A DNA stretch of 64,000 bases from Mucilaginibacter sp. KACC 22773 (GCF_028736215.1 NZ_CP117883.1:3782001-3846000), one strand, 5' to 3'; shown: positions 8,585-17,407, counted from the stretch's first letter. Notes: generated from the letters alone by a model not told the origin. Numbers and translations: made by a program.

Positions 8585-9028
8585 TTAATCCATGTGATTT
8601 GTAGGAATCACCGGTTTAAATGTCCGGTAAACAATGGTGTCATCATTAAAACGTTTAACCTGTATAAAAGTTCGCAGGTTTACGTCGTATTCGATGTTGA
8701 GCTGTCTGTCAGATGTCCAAATCAACCTGATAGCATTGGGGTTAAGCCAGGCCTTACCATGATCATTATCAACAGTAAAAATATTGCCCATTTCTTCTTT
8801 ATCCAAATCATCGCCGGCATCTTTAACAGATACCTGTAATGAATTACCTGATGTGGCATTGCCGCCTTTCCAAAACAAGATGGCCTGTGTAGTTTTCGAG
8901 GGATTAATTGATTTTTTGACAAATGTGGCCGGGCCGGGCCCAAAAATCTGGAAACAACCTGAGATGGTAGCAAGCACAACAGCCCAAAAAATCAATCGTG
9001 TTTTTTTAAAATGTTGTTTAAAACGCAT
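8585..9028 (-). CDS. Uncharacterised lipoprotein, 147 aa
   Basis: I do not recognise this family. The N-terminus is basic (MRFKQHFKKTR), followed by a hydrophobic stretch and a lipobox-like ATISGC near residue 25, so it is probably a lipoprotein. The mature part is rich in beta-prone sequence with WKGGNATSGNSLQVSVKD and a DRQLNIEYDV segment, consistent with a small beta-sandwich domain. It is followed 52 bases upstream in transcription order by another uncharacterised gene (9080-9631) and may share its transcript. No enzyme motif is visible. Confidence 0.7.
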   Translation of the reverse strand: MRFKQHFKKTRLIFWAVVLATISGCFQIFGPGPATFVKKSINPSKTTQAILFWKGGNATSGNSLQVSVKDAGDDLDKEEMGNIFTVDNDHGKAWLNPNAIRLIWTSDRQLNIEYDVNLRTFIQVKRFNDDTIVYRTFKPVIPTNHMD

Positions 9029-9079
9029 TACGAATTTATTGACTAATTGATTGATTAAATCGTGACCCTTATACCTGGC

Positions 9080-9631
9080 TTAAGGTAATAACCAAAAACG
9101 CCATCCGCTCCAGTACTCGTTGTATTGTTGCTCAAATCCGAGCATTTGGCCGGTTGGCGGTAAATCATGGTTTTCTGCATATGCATTGTATTGCTCATCG
9201 CTGTTAAAATCTTTTAGCTGTTTGGTGTTAAGGTTGTACACCATTACGCCATAATAGGTGGTGGCGCACAATTTGTCACCCCTCACCAAGTAATTTTTCA
9301 CAGCCACCTGATTTTTTCCCTTCGGGCAAAAATAGGGCAGCAAATCGCCCGCCTGCATGGTCTCGCCGTATCCAAGCGGAATATTATCCGCATCGCCAAG
9401 GCCGTGATTGCCATAATAGGTAAATGAAAACACAAACAGCGATGCATAAACAATGTTAAACAGCCGGTTAAATGTTTGTTTACCAAACACGGGGTTAATT
9501 CCTTTTGCAGTCAAAAAAATCAAGTGCAATATCCCCAGCAAAACGCTGTAAATAAAACTCAGGATAGCTATTTTAAATAACTCGAAAATAAAGTGCCCCG
9601 CTGCTGCCATAACAATTGAATATTTATGCAA
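9080..9631 (-). CDS. Uncharacterised two-TM protein, 183 aa
   Basis: The protein has two hydrophobic segments (about residues 15-42 and 60-75) and then a C-terminal domain of about 100 residues rich in Tyr and Asn, including a Cys pair (YFCPKGKN and DKLCATTYYG). The topology is probably two TM helices with a soluble tail. No family is recognised. It lies on the same strand as the lipoprotein gene at 8585-9028 with a 51-base gap, so the two may be co-transcribed. The 258 bases upstream (9632-9889) hold nothing I can identify. Confidence 0.65.
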   Translation of the reverse strand: MHKYSIVMAAAGHFIFELFKIAILSFIYSVLLGILHLIFLTAKGINPVFGKQTFNRLFNIVYASLFVFSFTYYGNHGLGDADNIPLGYGETMQAGDLLPYFCPKGKNQVAVKNYLVRGDKLCATTYYGVMVYNLNTKQLKDFNSDEQYNAYAENHDLPPTGQMLGFEQQYNEYWSGWRFWLLP

Positions 9632-9889
9632 TAATATTAAAAGTACTTTTAATTACAAAGTAAATTACATAATAGAGCTTAATTGGACTAATTGACCGAT
9701 ATACTCTATTTATATAGCAAATTGTTTTTGGTATTCAGCTTCCACATCCAGCATATCTACATTGTGGGGTTGCTAATTTACTTTAAGGATAAACTAAATT
9801 GATTTTAACTGTCGCAAAACGTACCGAGTTTGAAACGACCCTATCTAATTGCCAATATTCCAGGTTATAAATTTCGTTCATTTTAAAAT

Positions 9890-10309
9890 TTACTTCTGCA
9901 TAAACATCCAGCGCTGCCCTTCCAGATCGGCAGCGCGGTAACGGGTGCCGGGGTAACCTTCTTCCGGTACAGATAATATGGTAGCGCCGTTGCTTTTAGC
10001 GTGTTCATAATGCAGGGTTATGTCATCCACATAAACCAAAACTCCGTTAATAACGTAGGGCACCTCGTAAGCTTTGGCAGCTATAGCACAATTTTGCGCA
10101 TGATGCTTTGGGCTTTGGTAATCTGGCGTGGGCTCGGCCATCATTACCAGGCTTTCGCCCATGGCTATTTCGCCATGACTCAGCCGGCCTTGCTCATCAG
10201 TCATGCGGGTTACCTCGGTAAAACCAAAAACCTTGCAAAGCCATTCCATTGCCGCTATGCCATCCTCGTAGGCCAGCATAGGTATAATTTGTTGGTTTGA
10301 TGTGCTCAT
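9890..10309 (-). CDS. VOC/glyoxalase-superfamily protein (PhnB-like)
   Basis: A 139-residue protein of the vicinal-oxygen-chelate fold: MLAYEDGIAAMEWLCKVFGFTEV is the usual first repeat, GEIAMGESLVMM a central strand pair, VLVYVDDITLHYEHAKSNGATIL the second repeat, and RYRAADLEGQRWMFMQK the end. Members include glyoxalases, dioxygenases and resistance proteins, but the sequence does not say which reaction it performs. I start at the ATG at 10309 (MSTSNQQ) because the longer frame adds 17 residues overlapping the upstream gene region. It lies 10 bases after the membrane protein gene at 10320-10694 and is probably in its operon. Confidence 0.8.
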   Translation of the reverse strand: MSTSNQQIIPMLAYEDGIAAMEWLCKVFGFTEVTRMTDEQGRLSHGEIAMGESLVMMAEPTPDYQSPKHHAQNCAIAAKAYEVPYVINGVLVYVDDITLHYEHAKSNGATILSVPEEGYPGTRYRAADLEGQRWMFMQK

Positions 10310-10319
10310 GATGCGCTGT

Positions 10320-10694
10320 TTAATGTTTAACAAATAATCTTGCAACGGCAAAATACCCAATATTGCAAACTACAATGATGAGGTAAGCCCAAAGCAGTTC
10401 GCGTTTATACAATTTTAACTGTTTGTGGTAAAAAACCAGCAATACAGCTGTTAGTACCAATAAATGGAACACAAAAAGGTAGTAGCTTTCTATAAACATT
10501 GCCCAGTAAGCAATTCCGGTTACATCTGCCTGCACCTTGTTTTTTGTCGCGAAATGGGAATCAGAGTGGTTACGCAAATAGGCCCTTAAAAAAAACAGCA
10601 CTACCCTATCTAAAATATAGGTGCCGCTTACCAGCAATGATATAATAATAACCAGCGCATCAAATTTTATCTTACGGAAAATGATTACAGGCAT
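10320..10694 (-). CDS. Small integral membrane protein, 124 aa
   Basis: No family is recognised. Three hydrophobic segments are visible: residues about 12-37 (ALVIIISLLVSGTYILDRVVLFFL), about 66-88 (WAMFIESYYLFVFHLLVLTAVLLVF) and about 98-118 (LLWAYLIIVVCNIGYFAV). The gene starts 2 bases after the stop of the DUF2071-like gene (10697-11419) and ends 10 bases before the VOC gene, so the three are very likely co-transcribed. Its function is unknown. Confidence 0.7.
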   Translation of the reverse strand: MPVIIFRKIKFDALVIIISLLVSGTYILDRVVLFFLRAYLRNHSDSHFATKNKVQADVTGIAYWAMFIESYYLFVFHLLVLTAVLLVFYHKQLKLYKRELLWAYLIIVVCNIGYFAVARLFVKH

Positions 10695-10696
10695 GG

Positions 10697-11419
10697 TCAG
10701 TTATTTACAACCGCCTTATCGGGCTTTGAATACCAATCGTGCTGTATATTAGTCATCAACAGCGCATTATCAAACACAATAGTCCCTTTTGGAAAAATAG
10801 CTTCATCCTCAAAAAAGCTTGATGATACTTTGCTTACCTCAAGGGCTTCTACCTTCCACTTTTCTGTATGCAGCAACAAGCCTTCATATTTATCGCCATT
10901 TGGCGAATAGCCCATAGCCCCGGCCTTAAAAAAGTCGGATGCGGCATCTAAATCCTTAAAAACAGAATCTTTGTTAAAAGTATCAGCAATTTTAGCATCT
11001 ACGCTAATAGTGGTACCATCCGAACTTTCAAAAGCTACATGATAGTTACTATTATGCTCATCAACATCAAATTTAGCGTGATAATGCCTGCCCGGAAATA
11101 TCCTGCCACCAACAATAGTGTTGAAACGGGATGAAGTATCCCTCCGGGGAATGTAAACACCTTCTTTAATTTCACCATCTTCCTGCCATTCAACAGCAAT
11201 GCGGTGCGCGCCGTTTTCGGAACCCACCCCAACAAAAGCGGGCATTCCTTTAGGCCTTACATCTTTTAACCGGATAAGGCAAATACCCACAATGGCTTTA
11301 CCATTAACAATTTTAGGACTAAACGGGGCCGGAACTATTAATTTGGCAATATCAGGATCGACTGCAAAGTTAATCAATATGCGCCTGTCTATAATACCGG
11401 TAATAGTAGGTATTTTCAT
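10697..11419 (-). CDS. DUF2071-like protein (YqjF/acetoacetate-decarboxylase fold)
   Basis: A 240-residue soluble protein. Marks of the group are the N-terminal DRRILINFAVDPDIAKLIVPAPFSP, the core GICLIRLKDVRPKGMP, VYIPRRDTSSRFNT and GGRIFPGRHYHAKFDV, and a later SPNGDKYEGLLLHTEKWKVEAL. These resemble DUF2071/YqjF proteins, which share the acetoacetate decarboxylase fold but have no settled function. I see no signal peptide. It is the first gene of a tight three-gene run with the membrane protein and the VOC protein. Family placement is by pattern memory only. Confidence 0.65.
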   Translation of the reverse strand: MKIPTITGIIDRRILINFAVDPDIAKLIVPAPFSPKIVNGKAIVGICLIRLKDVRPKGMPAFVGVGSENGAHRIAVEWQEDGEIKEGVYIPRRDTSSRFNTIVGGRIFPGRHYHAKFDVDEHNSNYHVAFESSDGTTISVDAKIADTFNKDSVFKDLDAASDFFKAGAMGYSPNGDKYEGLLLHTEKWKVEALEVSKVSSSFFEDEAIFPKGTIVFDNALLMTNIQHDWYSKPDKAVVNN

Positions 11420-11435
11420 GTGAGGTTATTAAAAG

Positions 11436-11879
11436 CTATTCGGCAAAATCTTCCAGCACACCGTTATACTCGTCCCAGTCCGGGTCGGTATTGGCGGTAA
11501 TACTGATTGGTAATTCATCAAAGCCTGCCAATGCCACGTTCAGGCGTTCGCCTGCTATATCAACATCAGTAGTATACCATGCCCACCATCGTTCATTTTC
11601 GCCGGTAAATGAAAACGCCAGGATAGTTTGATTATCCTCTTCCAAAATATCTGCAAGCGCTTCCTCAACCTGCTCCATCAGGTCAAGATCTATTTCGTGC
11701 GGCAGCAAAGTTTCATTGGGCGAATTATATGACCAAATCACATCCATCCGGTGGTTATAAAAACCGGTATCAATAAAATTTTGCAGGTAAGGCCTAAATT
11801 TTACAAAAACAGGCAAACCTCCGTCCGTCGAAAACTCGAGTGAGATCCATGAGTCGCCCAGGTATAAATCTTCAATCAT
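11436..11879 (-). CDS. Uncharacterised acidic protein (DUF695-like), 147 aa
   Basis: A strongly acidic soluble protein with PVFVKFRPYLQNF, MEQVEEALADILEEDNQ, and TGENERWWAWYTTDVD, ending DPDWDEYNGVLEDFAE. The WWAWYT strand followed by a late DPDWDEY is reminiscent of DUF695 proteins, which have no known function. It lies 16 bases upstream of the DUF2071-like gene on the same strand, so it probably opens that operon. A terminator-like hairpin (11896-11929) sits just before its start and would insulate it from the glucosidase gene. Confidence 0.6.
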   Translation of the reverse strand: MIEDLYLGDSWISLEFSTDGGLPVFVKFRPYLQNFIDTGFYNHRMDVIWSYNSPNETLLPHEIDLDLMEQVEEALADILEEDNQTILAFSFTGENERWWAWYTTDVDIAGERLNVALAGFDELPISITANTDPDWDEYNGVLEDFAE

Positions 11880-12254
11880 ATATCAATATTACAAAAAAGG
11901 TTTGCGATTATTAAACTTCGCAAACCTTTCATTTTATTTTTAAGCGCGGATTACCGGTCGAGCATAAGACTGTTTTTTCGGTTAAAAACCCCGTTTAGGT
12001 TAAAAATATTAACCACCGGTTGTGTACACCCCGTACCAGGGTGTTTCACCCCGTACCGGTACACACACTTTAATGCTAAAAACTGCCTCATCCCATCCCT
12101 TCTCATCAGTCAGCCGCCCGCATTTAAACGCGCCACACCTTGCACTAAAATGAGATTTTAGTAAGACCCGGGAGTCGGAAAGAACTAATGTCAAATCAGC
12201 GAAATCGAAATTTATTGTTCGCAAGTCTTTCACTAATTGGTTATTTAAAGTCGT
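11880..12254. other. Intergenic region with hairpins and direct repeats
   Basis: This 375-base gap holds a perfect hairpin (11896-11929), two copies of CACCCCGTACC within 12025-12057 flanked by GTGTAC/GTACAC, and a small hairpin CTAAAAT/ATTTTAG near 12158-12174. A 74-codon minus-strand frame (12009-12233) crosses all of this. Its composition is unlike a protein, so I regard the gap as non-coding. Confidence 0.5.
11896..11929 (-). terminator. Perfect 11-bp hairpin, terminator on the minus strand
   Basis: AAAGGTTTGCG (11896-11906) pairs perfectly with CGCAAACCTTT (11919-11929). Read on the minus strand the stem ends in a T-rich run, so it can terminate the glucosidase transcript ahead of the DUF695-like gene. 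A similar palindrome lies at 63388-63418. Confidence 0.7.
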
Positions 12255-14672
12255 TTACTTTACCTCAAATTCTTTTTTCAGCTTAATATCTTCCGATGAA
12301 CTGCCTATCATCACCATAAATTTGCCTGGTTCAACTGTCCAGTTCATATTTTTATCCAGCAGGGCCAGGTCATCGGGGTGCAGGGTAAACTGTACCGTTC
12401 TTTTTTCGCCGGGTTTAAGATTTACACGTTCAAAACCGCGCAAATCATACTCGTAGGTGGTTACACTGCTTACTTCGTCTTTCAGGTATAGTTGTACCAC
12501 ATCGTCGCCGGCGCGGGCGCCTGTGTTGGTTACATCCACGCTTACCTGTACATCGCCCTGGGAATTCTCCTGCTCAGGCGATACTACCAGGTTGCTGTAT
12601 TCAAATGTGGTATAACTTAAGCCATAACCAAATGGATACAAAGCGCCGTTTACACTGGTTTTACCCCAGCTGTTGGGACCGCCCTGCCCTGCCTGGGCAT
12701 TGGGCTTAAACGGAAAGTTGAATTCAATTTGCCCTGTGGTTTTTGGGAAAGTGATGGGCAGCTTACCACCCGGGTTATTATCACCAAACAACGTTTCGGT
12801 TATTACCTGCCCGCTTTGCACACTCGGGAACCAGGCCTCTAAAATAGCCGGCACATATTTATTTTCCCAGTTGATGGTAAGCGGCTGCCCATTTATCATT
12901 ACCATAACCACGGGCTTGCCGGTAGCCTGTAAGGCCTGTATCAGCTTCAATTGCCTGCCGGGAAGGTTTAAGCCGGTGCGCGATAGGCTTTCGCCTACCC
13001 TATCTACATCTTCGCCTACAACGGCTATAACTACATCCACATTTTTGGCCTGGTTTACGGCGTTATCAATTTCTATTTGTTCCTGATGAGTAAGCGGCGT
13101 TTCAATAATCTCGCTCTCGGGCCAGGTGGCATCTATCATGTCGCAACCTTTGGCATATACAATTACACCATCGTTGCCCATATAATTGACCAGCCCATCG
13201 TAAACACTGGTAACCGGGTTATGCGAGGGGCCGTAACGGCTGATGGCATAATTGGTTTCTTTAGCCAATGGGCCGGTAACTAATATCCGGGGATATCTCT
13301 TTTTATCCAAAGGCAGCAAGCCGCCTTCATTTTTCAACAACACCATCGATTCGCGGTTCATTTTGAGCGACATGGCGGCGTCATCGGTGGTATGTACAAC
13401 TTTATCGGCAGCCTTCGGGTCTTTAACATACGGGCTATCAAACAAACCAAGGCGGAATTTTACACGCAACACATCCCCCACCCGCGAGTCTATTACCTTC
13501 ATCGAAATCTTGTTTTCTTTAATCAGCTCGCGCAGCGGCAAAATAAAGGTTTGCGGCATGGTAAAATTGGTGCGCACATTAAGGCCCGCCTCAACCGCCT
13601 GCCTCACAGCTTCTTTATAATCGGCCGCTACATGGTGCTTAGAATAAAGGTATTCAACCGCTTCGCTATCGCTCACTACATAACCATTAAAGCCAAATTG
13701 CTGGCGCAGTAATTGTGTTAAAAAGTAGTAACTACCGGTTACAGGCACGCCATCCCAATCATTGTAACTACTCATTACCCCCATAGGGTGCGCTTCCTGG
13801 ATAACCCGGCGAAAAGGGTATAAATAAACCTGGTGCATTTCCCTTGGTGCCACATGCGGATCGGTACGCGCTGCACCATCGCGGCCACCTTTGGGTACAC
13901 TGTATACCGCGAAGTGTTTAAGGGTTGAGGCAACACCTTCCTCCTGTATACCCACAACCATTTGTTTGCCCATTTCGGCAATATGAAAGGGGTCTTCACC
14001 ATAACACTCAACCACGCGGCCCCAGCGCTGGTCGCGGGCGGGGTCAAGTATGGGGGCATATACGTTGGTATAGCCCAAAGCTTTGGCTTCGCGGCCTACG
14101 GTTTGGCCTGCCTGGCGTACCAGTTGTTTATCAAAAGTACTGCCAATGCTGATAGGCGCCGGTAAAGGCGTGGCGCGGTCATGATTCAGGCCATGGATCC
14201 CTTCGTTGGTAAAATCAACCGGGATACCCATTCGGGTTTCTTCAACAAACCATTTTTGCACGGTATTAATTGCCGAAGCATGTTTGCTAAAGGGGAACGA
14301 ATATTGCGTAGGCGCATCATCTGTATGCGATGTAAGGTTATTTAGTTCTTCATCTATATTGGCTATGCCATCCTTCCAGATCTCGTTTTTCCAGTTGGCG
14401 ACAGGCATTTCCTCTTTGAGTACCCGTTTATAACCATATAGCGTGGCCATCTGGCATGTTTTTTCGTCAACGGTCATCTGGCTTAGTAAATCGGCAACGC
14501 GCTTATCAATGGTTTGAGATGGGTCTTCAAACACATCCATTTTACCATTTTTATTAAAGTCTATCCAGCCTTTATGATAAATATTTTTTTGTTGTGCTGA
14601 TGCTGATAAGGTAAGCCCGGCAGCCATTGCCGTTACCACGCAAATGCGCGGCAGGTAATACTTTTTTCTCAT
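12255..14672 (-). CDS. bglX: Glycoside hydrolase family 3 beta-glucosidase (BglX-like)
   Basis: A secreted enzyme of 805 residues that removes beta-linked glucose (or xylose) from the ends of oligosaccharides. A signal peptide (MRKKYYLPR...LTLSASAQ) is followed by DFNKNGKMDVFEDPS, a segment common in Bacteroidota GH3 enzymes. Next comes the GH3 TIM barrel with KHFAVYSVPKGGRD and the nucleophile Asp335 in GYVVSDSEAVEYL. The alpha/beta sandwich domain and a C-terminal fibronectin-like domain (FEYSNLVV onward) follow. I start at 14672 because the signal peptide begins there; the longer frame adds 22 residues that mask it. It is monocistronic, with a terminator downstream. Confidence 0.92.
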   Translation of the reverse strand: MRKKYYLPRICVVTAMAAGLTLSASAQQKNIYHKGWIDFNKNGKMDVFEDPSQTIDKRVADLLSQMTVDEKTCQMATLYGYKRVLKEEMPVANWKNEIWKDGIANIDEELNNLTSHTDDAPTQYSFPFSKHASAINTVQKWFVEETRMGIPVDFTNEGIHGLNHDRATPLPAPISIGSTFDKQLVRQAGQTVGREAKALGYTNVYAPILDPARDQRWGRVVECYGEDPFHIAEMGKQMVVGIQEEGVASTLKHFAVYSVPKGGRDGAARTDPHVAPREMHQVYLYPFRRVIQEAHPMGVMSSYNDWDGVPVTGSYYFLTQLLRQQFGFNGYVVSDSEAVEYLYSKHHVAADYKEAVRQAVEAGLNVRTNFTMPQTFILPLRELIKENKISMKVIDSRVGDVLRVKFRLGLFDSPYVKDPKAADKVVHTTDDAAMSLKMNRESMVLLKNEGGLLPLDKKRYPRILVTGPLAKETNYAISRYGPSHNPVTSVYDGLVNYMGNDGVIVYAKGCDMIDATWPESEIIETPLTHQEQIEIDNAVNQAKNVDVVIAVVGEDVDRVGESLSRTGLNLPGRQLKLIQALQATGKPVVMVMINGQPLTINWENKYVPAILEAWFPSVQSGQVITETLFGDNNPGGKLPITFPKTTGQIEFNFPFKPNAQAGQGGPNSWGKTSVNGALYPFGYGLSYTTFEYSNLVVSPEQENSQGDVQVSVDVTNTGARAGDDVVQLYLKDEVSSVTTYEYDLRGFERVNLKPGEKRTVQFTLHPDDLALLDKNMNWTVEPGKFMVMIGSSSEDIKLKKEFEVK

Positions 14673-14696
14673 GTAGATGAATTGCGGTTTGTATTT

Positions 14697-14704
14697 CAAA
14701 TATA
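14697..14704 (-). promoter_or_regulatory. Candidate -7 box TATATTTG for the GH3 gene
   Basis: On the minus strand the sequence reads TATATTTG, matching TAnnTTTG, 24 bases before the ATG at 14672. No well-spaced -33 TTTG is seen. Confidence 0.35.
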
Positions 14705-14750
14705 GGAGAATATAGTAATGCCGGGAATATATCACCAAGCTGTTACAATG

Positions 14751-14995
14751 CCCCCCGGCCCCCTGAAGGGGGAGTGTTCAATAGCATTAGTTAAGCAAAC
14801 CAGAAGTACCGATAATATCGAATAATGAATTTTGAATCTCCAACACCGAAGTTTTCTTTCATTATTCGTTATTGGACATTCGGGGTTCGATATTTAAATG
14901 GTTCATAATTCTTCCATTTAATAACAATTGAGGGAGTGTATATAAGCTCCACAAATCACCTATAAGTTTTACTCCGCCTTCAGGGGGCCGGGGGG
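14751..14995. repeat. Composite palindromic element, 245 bp (MITE-like)
   Basis: The outer arms 14751-14775 and 14971-14995 are 25-bp inverted repeats with one mismatch, very GC-rich (CCCCCCGGCCCCCTGAAG...). Inside are two stretches of facing 7-bp-periodic repeats (about 14818-14855 with CGAATAA/TGAATTT/TGAATCT, and 14870-14905 with CGTTATT/GGACATT/CGGGGTT/CGATATT). The right arm supplies the last five codons and the stop of the hydrolase gene at 14980-16011. It fills the whole gap between the two genes and has no ORF. Confidence 0.85.
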
Positions 14996-16011
14996 CTTAA
15001 TGTCTTCCTAAAAAACGCTATAGCCAAACTATCCATCTTCAGGTGCACGGCATGCCTGTTAACAGTGTGATCATCGGCGAATAGCACAGGTGCTTCCTTT
15101 TTTACAGGTTCGATGGCTTCTGACAACATTACATAATGCCCGGTTTTGCCGGGGTTAATGTACAGCTGCGATCCTTTTATCAATTGGTGGTAATGGATGG
15201 CGTTAGTTTTTACGGGCGCTATAGTGTCGCTTTGCGAACCCACGATATAAACAGGACTGCTGATGTTTTTCACCTGCTGCCTTTTTACAAAACCAGGGCC
15301 CAGGGCCGGCGAAATAGAGAAAAATGCTTTGATACGCTTATCTTTCAGCGGAGGATAATGTTTTGATTCGGTTAACAGCGTGCTATCATCCAGCGATTTT
15401 ACAAGGCCGGGATATTCGGGAATTTCGATTTCTTTACGGCCTGCGGTTTTATAGTAATTGCGCAGCACATCAAAATCAAATTCGCCGCCTGCGAGGGCTA
15501 TTACCGTAAACCCTCCAAATGAAAAGCCGGCCGCCCCTATCCTGTCGGGATCTATTATTGCCTTAAAATCCCGGTCGTTCAATAGCGAGGTTAATGCAAA
15601 ACTAATGTCCTGCGGGCGCTCCCAGGCCTTTAAAAACTCCAGCTTTATCTTGTTATCATAAGTATTGCCCCAATGATCTACAGCGGCCACAATAAAGCCG
15701 TTTTGCGCCAACGCGGCTGCCAGCCATTCTAGTGTTAACCTGCCGCCACCGGTGCCGTGCGACAGCATAATAACCGGCAACTTAACCGCAGGCAGTTTTC
15801 CGTTGCGCACGGTTTGCACACGGGTAAATGGCGAAAAGTATTTATCAGCCTGTTTTACCGAATCAGTAGTGGGGTACCAAACCTCGGTTGTTACCGGGCG
15901 GTTACGCTTTTGATCTTTAAACTGAAAAGTGCGCTGGCCAATATTGGTTTGCGCTAAAACGATATTACCTGATAGTAAAAATATAAAGGAGATTACAATT
16001 TGCCTGTACAT
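14980..16011 (-). CDS. Secreted alpha/beta hydrolase (dienelactone hydrolase / PAF-acetylhydrolase-like)
   Basis: A 343-residue protein with an N-terminal signal peptide (ends VLAQ). The alpha/beta-hydrolase fold shows the oxyanion region MLSHGTGGGRLT, the nucleophile elbow GFSFGG (Ser in GxSxG), an acid in GSQSDTIAPV, and a late His in KTGHYVML. Insertions resemble PAF-acetylhydrolase-like esterases. The substrate is unknown, probably an ester in the periplasm. The C-terminus KTLSPPAP and the stop codon are encoded by the arm of the palindromic element at 14971-14995, so the native end has been replaced or extended. It is monocistronic. Confidence 0.85.
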   Translation of the reverse strand: MYRQIVISFIFLLSGNIVLAQTNIGQRTFQFKDQKRNRPVTTEVWYPTTDSVKQADKYFSPFTRVQTVRNGKLPAVKLPVIMLSHGTGGGRLTLEWLAAALAQNGFIVAAVDHWGNTYDNKIKLEFLKAWERPQDISFALTSLLNDRDFKAIIDPDRIGAAGFSFGGFTVIALAGGEFDFDVLRNYYKTAGRKEIEIPEYPGLVKSLDDSTLLTESKHYPPLKDKRIKAFFSISPALGPGFVKRQQVKNISSPVYIVGSQSDTIAPVKTNAIHYHQLIKGSQLYINPGKTGHYVMLSEAIEPVKKEAPVLFADDHTVNRHAVHLKMDSLAIAFFRKTLSPPAP

Positions 16012-16087
16012 AATTTTGATGGTTTAATAGTACAAATCAAGTGCTTATCGTTGTCAAAAAGATTGACAATTGTCAATAAATCAAATT

Positions 16088-16111
16088 GGTCAGTGGTCAT
16101 TAGTCATTGGT
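16088..16111. repeat. Degenerate 7-bp-periodic repeat
   Basis: The 7-mers GGTCAGT, GGTCATT and AGTCATT followed by GGT are diverged copies of the GTCATTG repeat at 331-365, in the gap upstream of the hydrolase gene. Confidence 0.6.
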
Positions 16112-16155
16112 TTGGTTAAGTGTGCCAAACTCATGTGAGGGTAGCGTTAGTGGAA

Positions 16156-16225
16156 CTCGTGGGGTAATCTGGTTTAAGCCTTTGGCTTAAGTTCAGCTGA
16201 AAGCTGAAACTATGCGACCCACGAG
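16156..16225. repeat. Nested hairpin element near the crp-like gene
   Basis: Outer arms CTCGTGGG (16156-16163) and CCCACGAG (16218-16225) enclose two tight hairpins: TTAAGCC/GGCTTAA (16174-16190) and TTCAGCT/AGCTGAA (16192-16208). It is a three-hairpin fold with no ORF and lies just past the 3' end of the Crp/Fnr gene. A terminator role is possible but there is no T-run. Confidence 0.7.
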
Positions 16226-16243
16226 CTGGAAGCTCGCGGGAGC

Positions 16244-16825
16244 TTAGGCTTTAGTGGGCCGGTGGGCCTTCAGCCGGCTAAGCGTTTCCTGCGAGATGCC
16301 CAGGTAATCGGCCACTATTTTGTTGGGCAAACGCCTGATGATATCCGGACGGGTATCCATCAGCACCTGGTATCGGGCTTTTGAATCCATGGTGATCAGG
16401 CTCTCTATCCGTTGGATAGACGCGATATAATCCTGCTCAAGCCCTATGCGGTACATGGTTTCCCAGCCGGGAACCTCTTTTAGCAGGAGATCCCTGTCGT
16501 GCCGGCTTAGCACCAGCAATTCTGATGCCTCCAGGCTTTGAATTGCAGCCAGGGACGGCGTGCCGTTGATAAAACTTGGGAAAGCGGTGCCCATATTGTT
16601 TTCAAATATCAAAAACCTGGTAGACTCATTCCCGCTGTCGTCAACCAGGAAAACCCGGAGACAGCCTTTGATCACAAAGTAAATATTTTTAGCTACACTG
16701 CCTTTTGGTACCAATATTTCGTTCCGCTTAGCATGTTTCAGCTTAAAGCAACGGTCAATCAATGCCTCGTGCCCGGCAGAAAGATCAATCTTACCAGAAA
16801 AGTATTGTTTTAAAACCGGGTGCAT
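16244..16825 (-). CDS. Crp/Fnr-family transcriptional regulator
   Basis: A 193-residue cytoplasmic protein with an N-terminal cyclic-nucleotide-binding-like beta-roll (about 25-120: RNEILVPKGSVAKNIYFVIKGCLRVFLVDDSGNES) and a short C-terminal helix-turn-helix (NKIVADYLGISQETLSRLKAHR). This is the common Bacteroidota form whose ligand is generally unknown. There are no Fnr-type cysteine clusters. The gene lies 63 bases downstream of the macro-domain gene on the same strand and could be the last gene of the EncFtn-macro operon, or separate. Its 3' end borders a nested hairpin element. Confidence 0.85.
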   Translation of the reverse strand: MHPVLKQYFSGKIDLSAGHEALIDRCFKLKHAKRNEILVPKGSVAKNIYFVIKGCLRVFLVDDSGNESTRFLIFENNMGTAFPSFINGTPSLAAIQSLEASELLVLSRHDRDLLLKEVPGWETMYRIGLEQDYIASIQRIESLITMDSKARYQVLMDTRPDIIRRLPNKIVADYLGISQETLSRLKAHRPTKA

Positions 16826-16888
16826 GTAGCTAACATAATAAATATTTAAGCGTAATCCCTTATCACCTTAAAACAATATTCCACATTG

Positions 16889-17407
16889 CTACAACAAACC
16901 TTTGTAAATACCACAGTTTTCGTCATCAAAGCAAACAAAAACTACCTCTTTAATACCGTCGTTCTCTGCCAGAAAATCCTGTACTGTTTTTATGGCGATG
17001 GTTGCCGCTTTCTTTTTAGGGAAATGGTAAATACCCGTACTGATATTAGGGAAAGCAATGGTTTCCACGTGGTTTTCAGCAGCCAGTTTAAGGCTGTTTA
17101 AATAGGCGGAAGCCAGTAATCCATCCTCGCCTTTGCCGCCATTATTATAAACCGGTCCAACCGTGTGGATCACGTATTTAGCCGGAAGATTACCACCTGT
17201 AGTAATTACCGCCTCGCCGGTTTTGCAGCCGCCCTGTCGGTTACGAATCTGGATGCACTCTTCCAGTATGGCTTTGCCGCCCGCCCTGTGGATGGCGCCG
17301 TCAACTCCCCCGCCGCCCAGTAACGATGTGTTGGCAGCATTTACAATGGCATCGGCCTTAATTTTGGTAATATCGCCCTGTACCAGTTTTATTCGTTGGT
17401 TACTCAT
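16889..17407 (-). CDS. Macro-domain protein, probable O-acetyl-ADP-ribose deacetylase
   Basis: A stand-alone macro domain of 172 residues, the MacroD/YmdB type that removes acetyl or ADP-ribose groups linked through ADP-ribose. VQGDITKIKADAIVNAANTSLLGGGGVDGAIHRAGG carries the ADP-ribose contacts Asp12, Asn26 and Asp36. Later GEAVITTGGNLPAKYVIHTVGPV and FPNISTGIYHFPKKKAA form the phosphate loop. It starts 11 bases after the stop of the ferritin-like gene, so they are very likely co-transcribed. The family is normally found near NAD- or stress-linked genes, so pairing with an iron-storage-type protein is unusual. Confidence 0.9.
   Translation of the reverse strand: MSNQRIKLVQGDITKIKADAIVNAANTSLLGGGGVDGAIHRAGGKAILEECIQIRNRQGGCKTGEAVITTGGNLPAKYVIHTVGPVYNNGGKGEDGLLASAYLNSLKLAAENHVETIAFPNISTGIYHFPKKKAATIAIKTVQDFLAENDGIKEVVFVCFDDENCGIYKGLL

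Noticed and set aside
12009..12233. 74-codon minus-strand frame after the GH3 gene
   Set aside because: It runs through direct repeats and a hairpin, has odd composition (ETPWYGVYTTGG end), and resembles no family. It is treated as intergenic.
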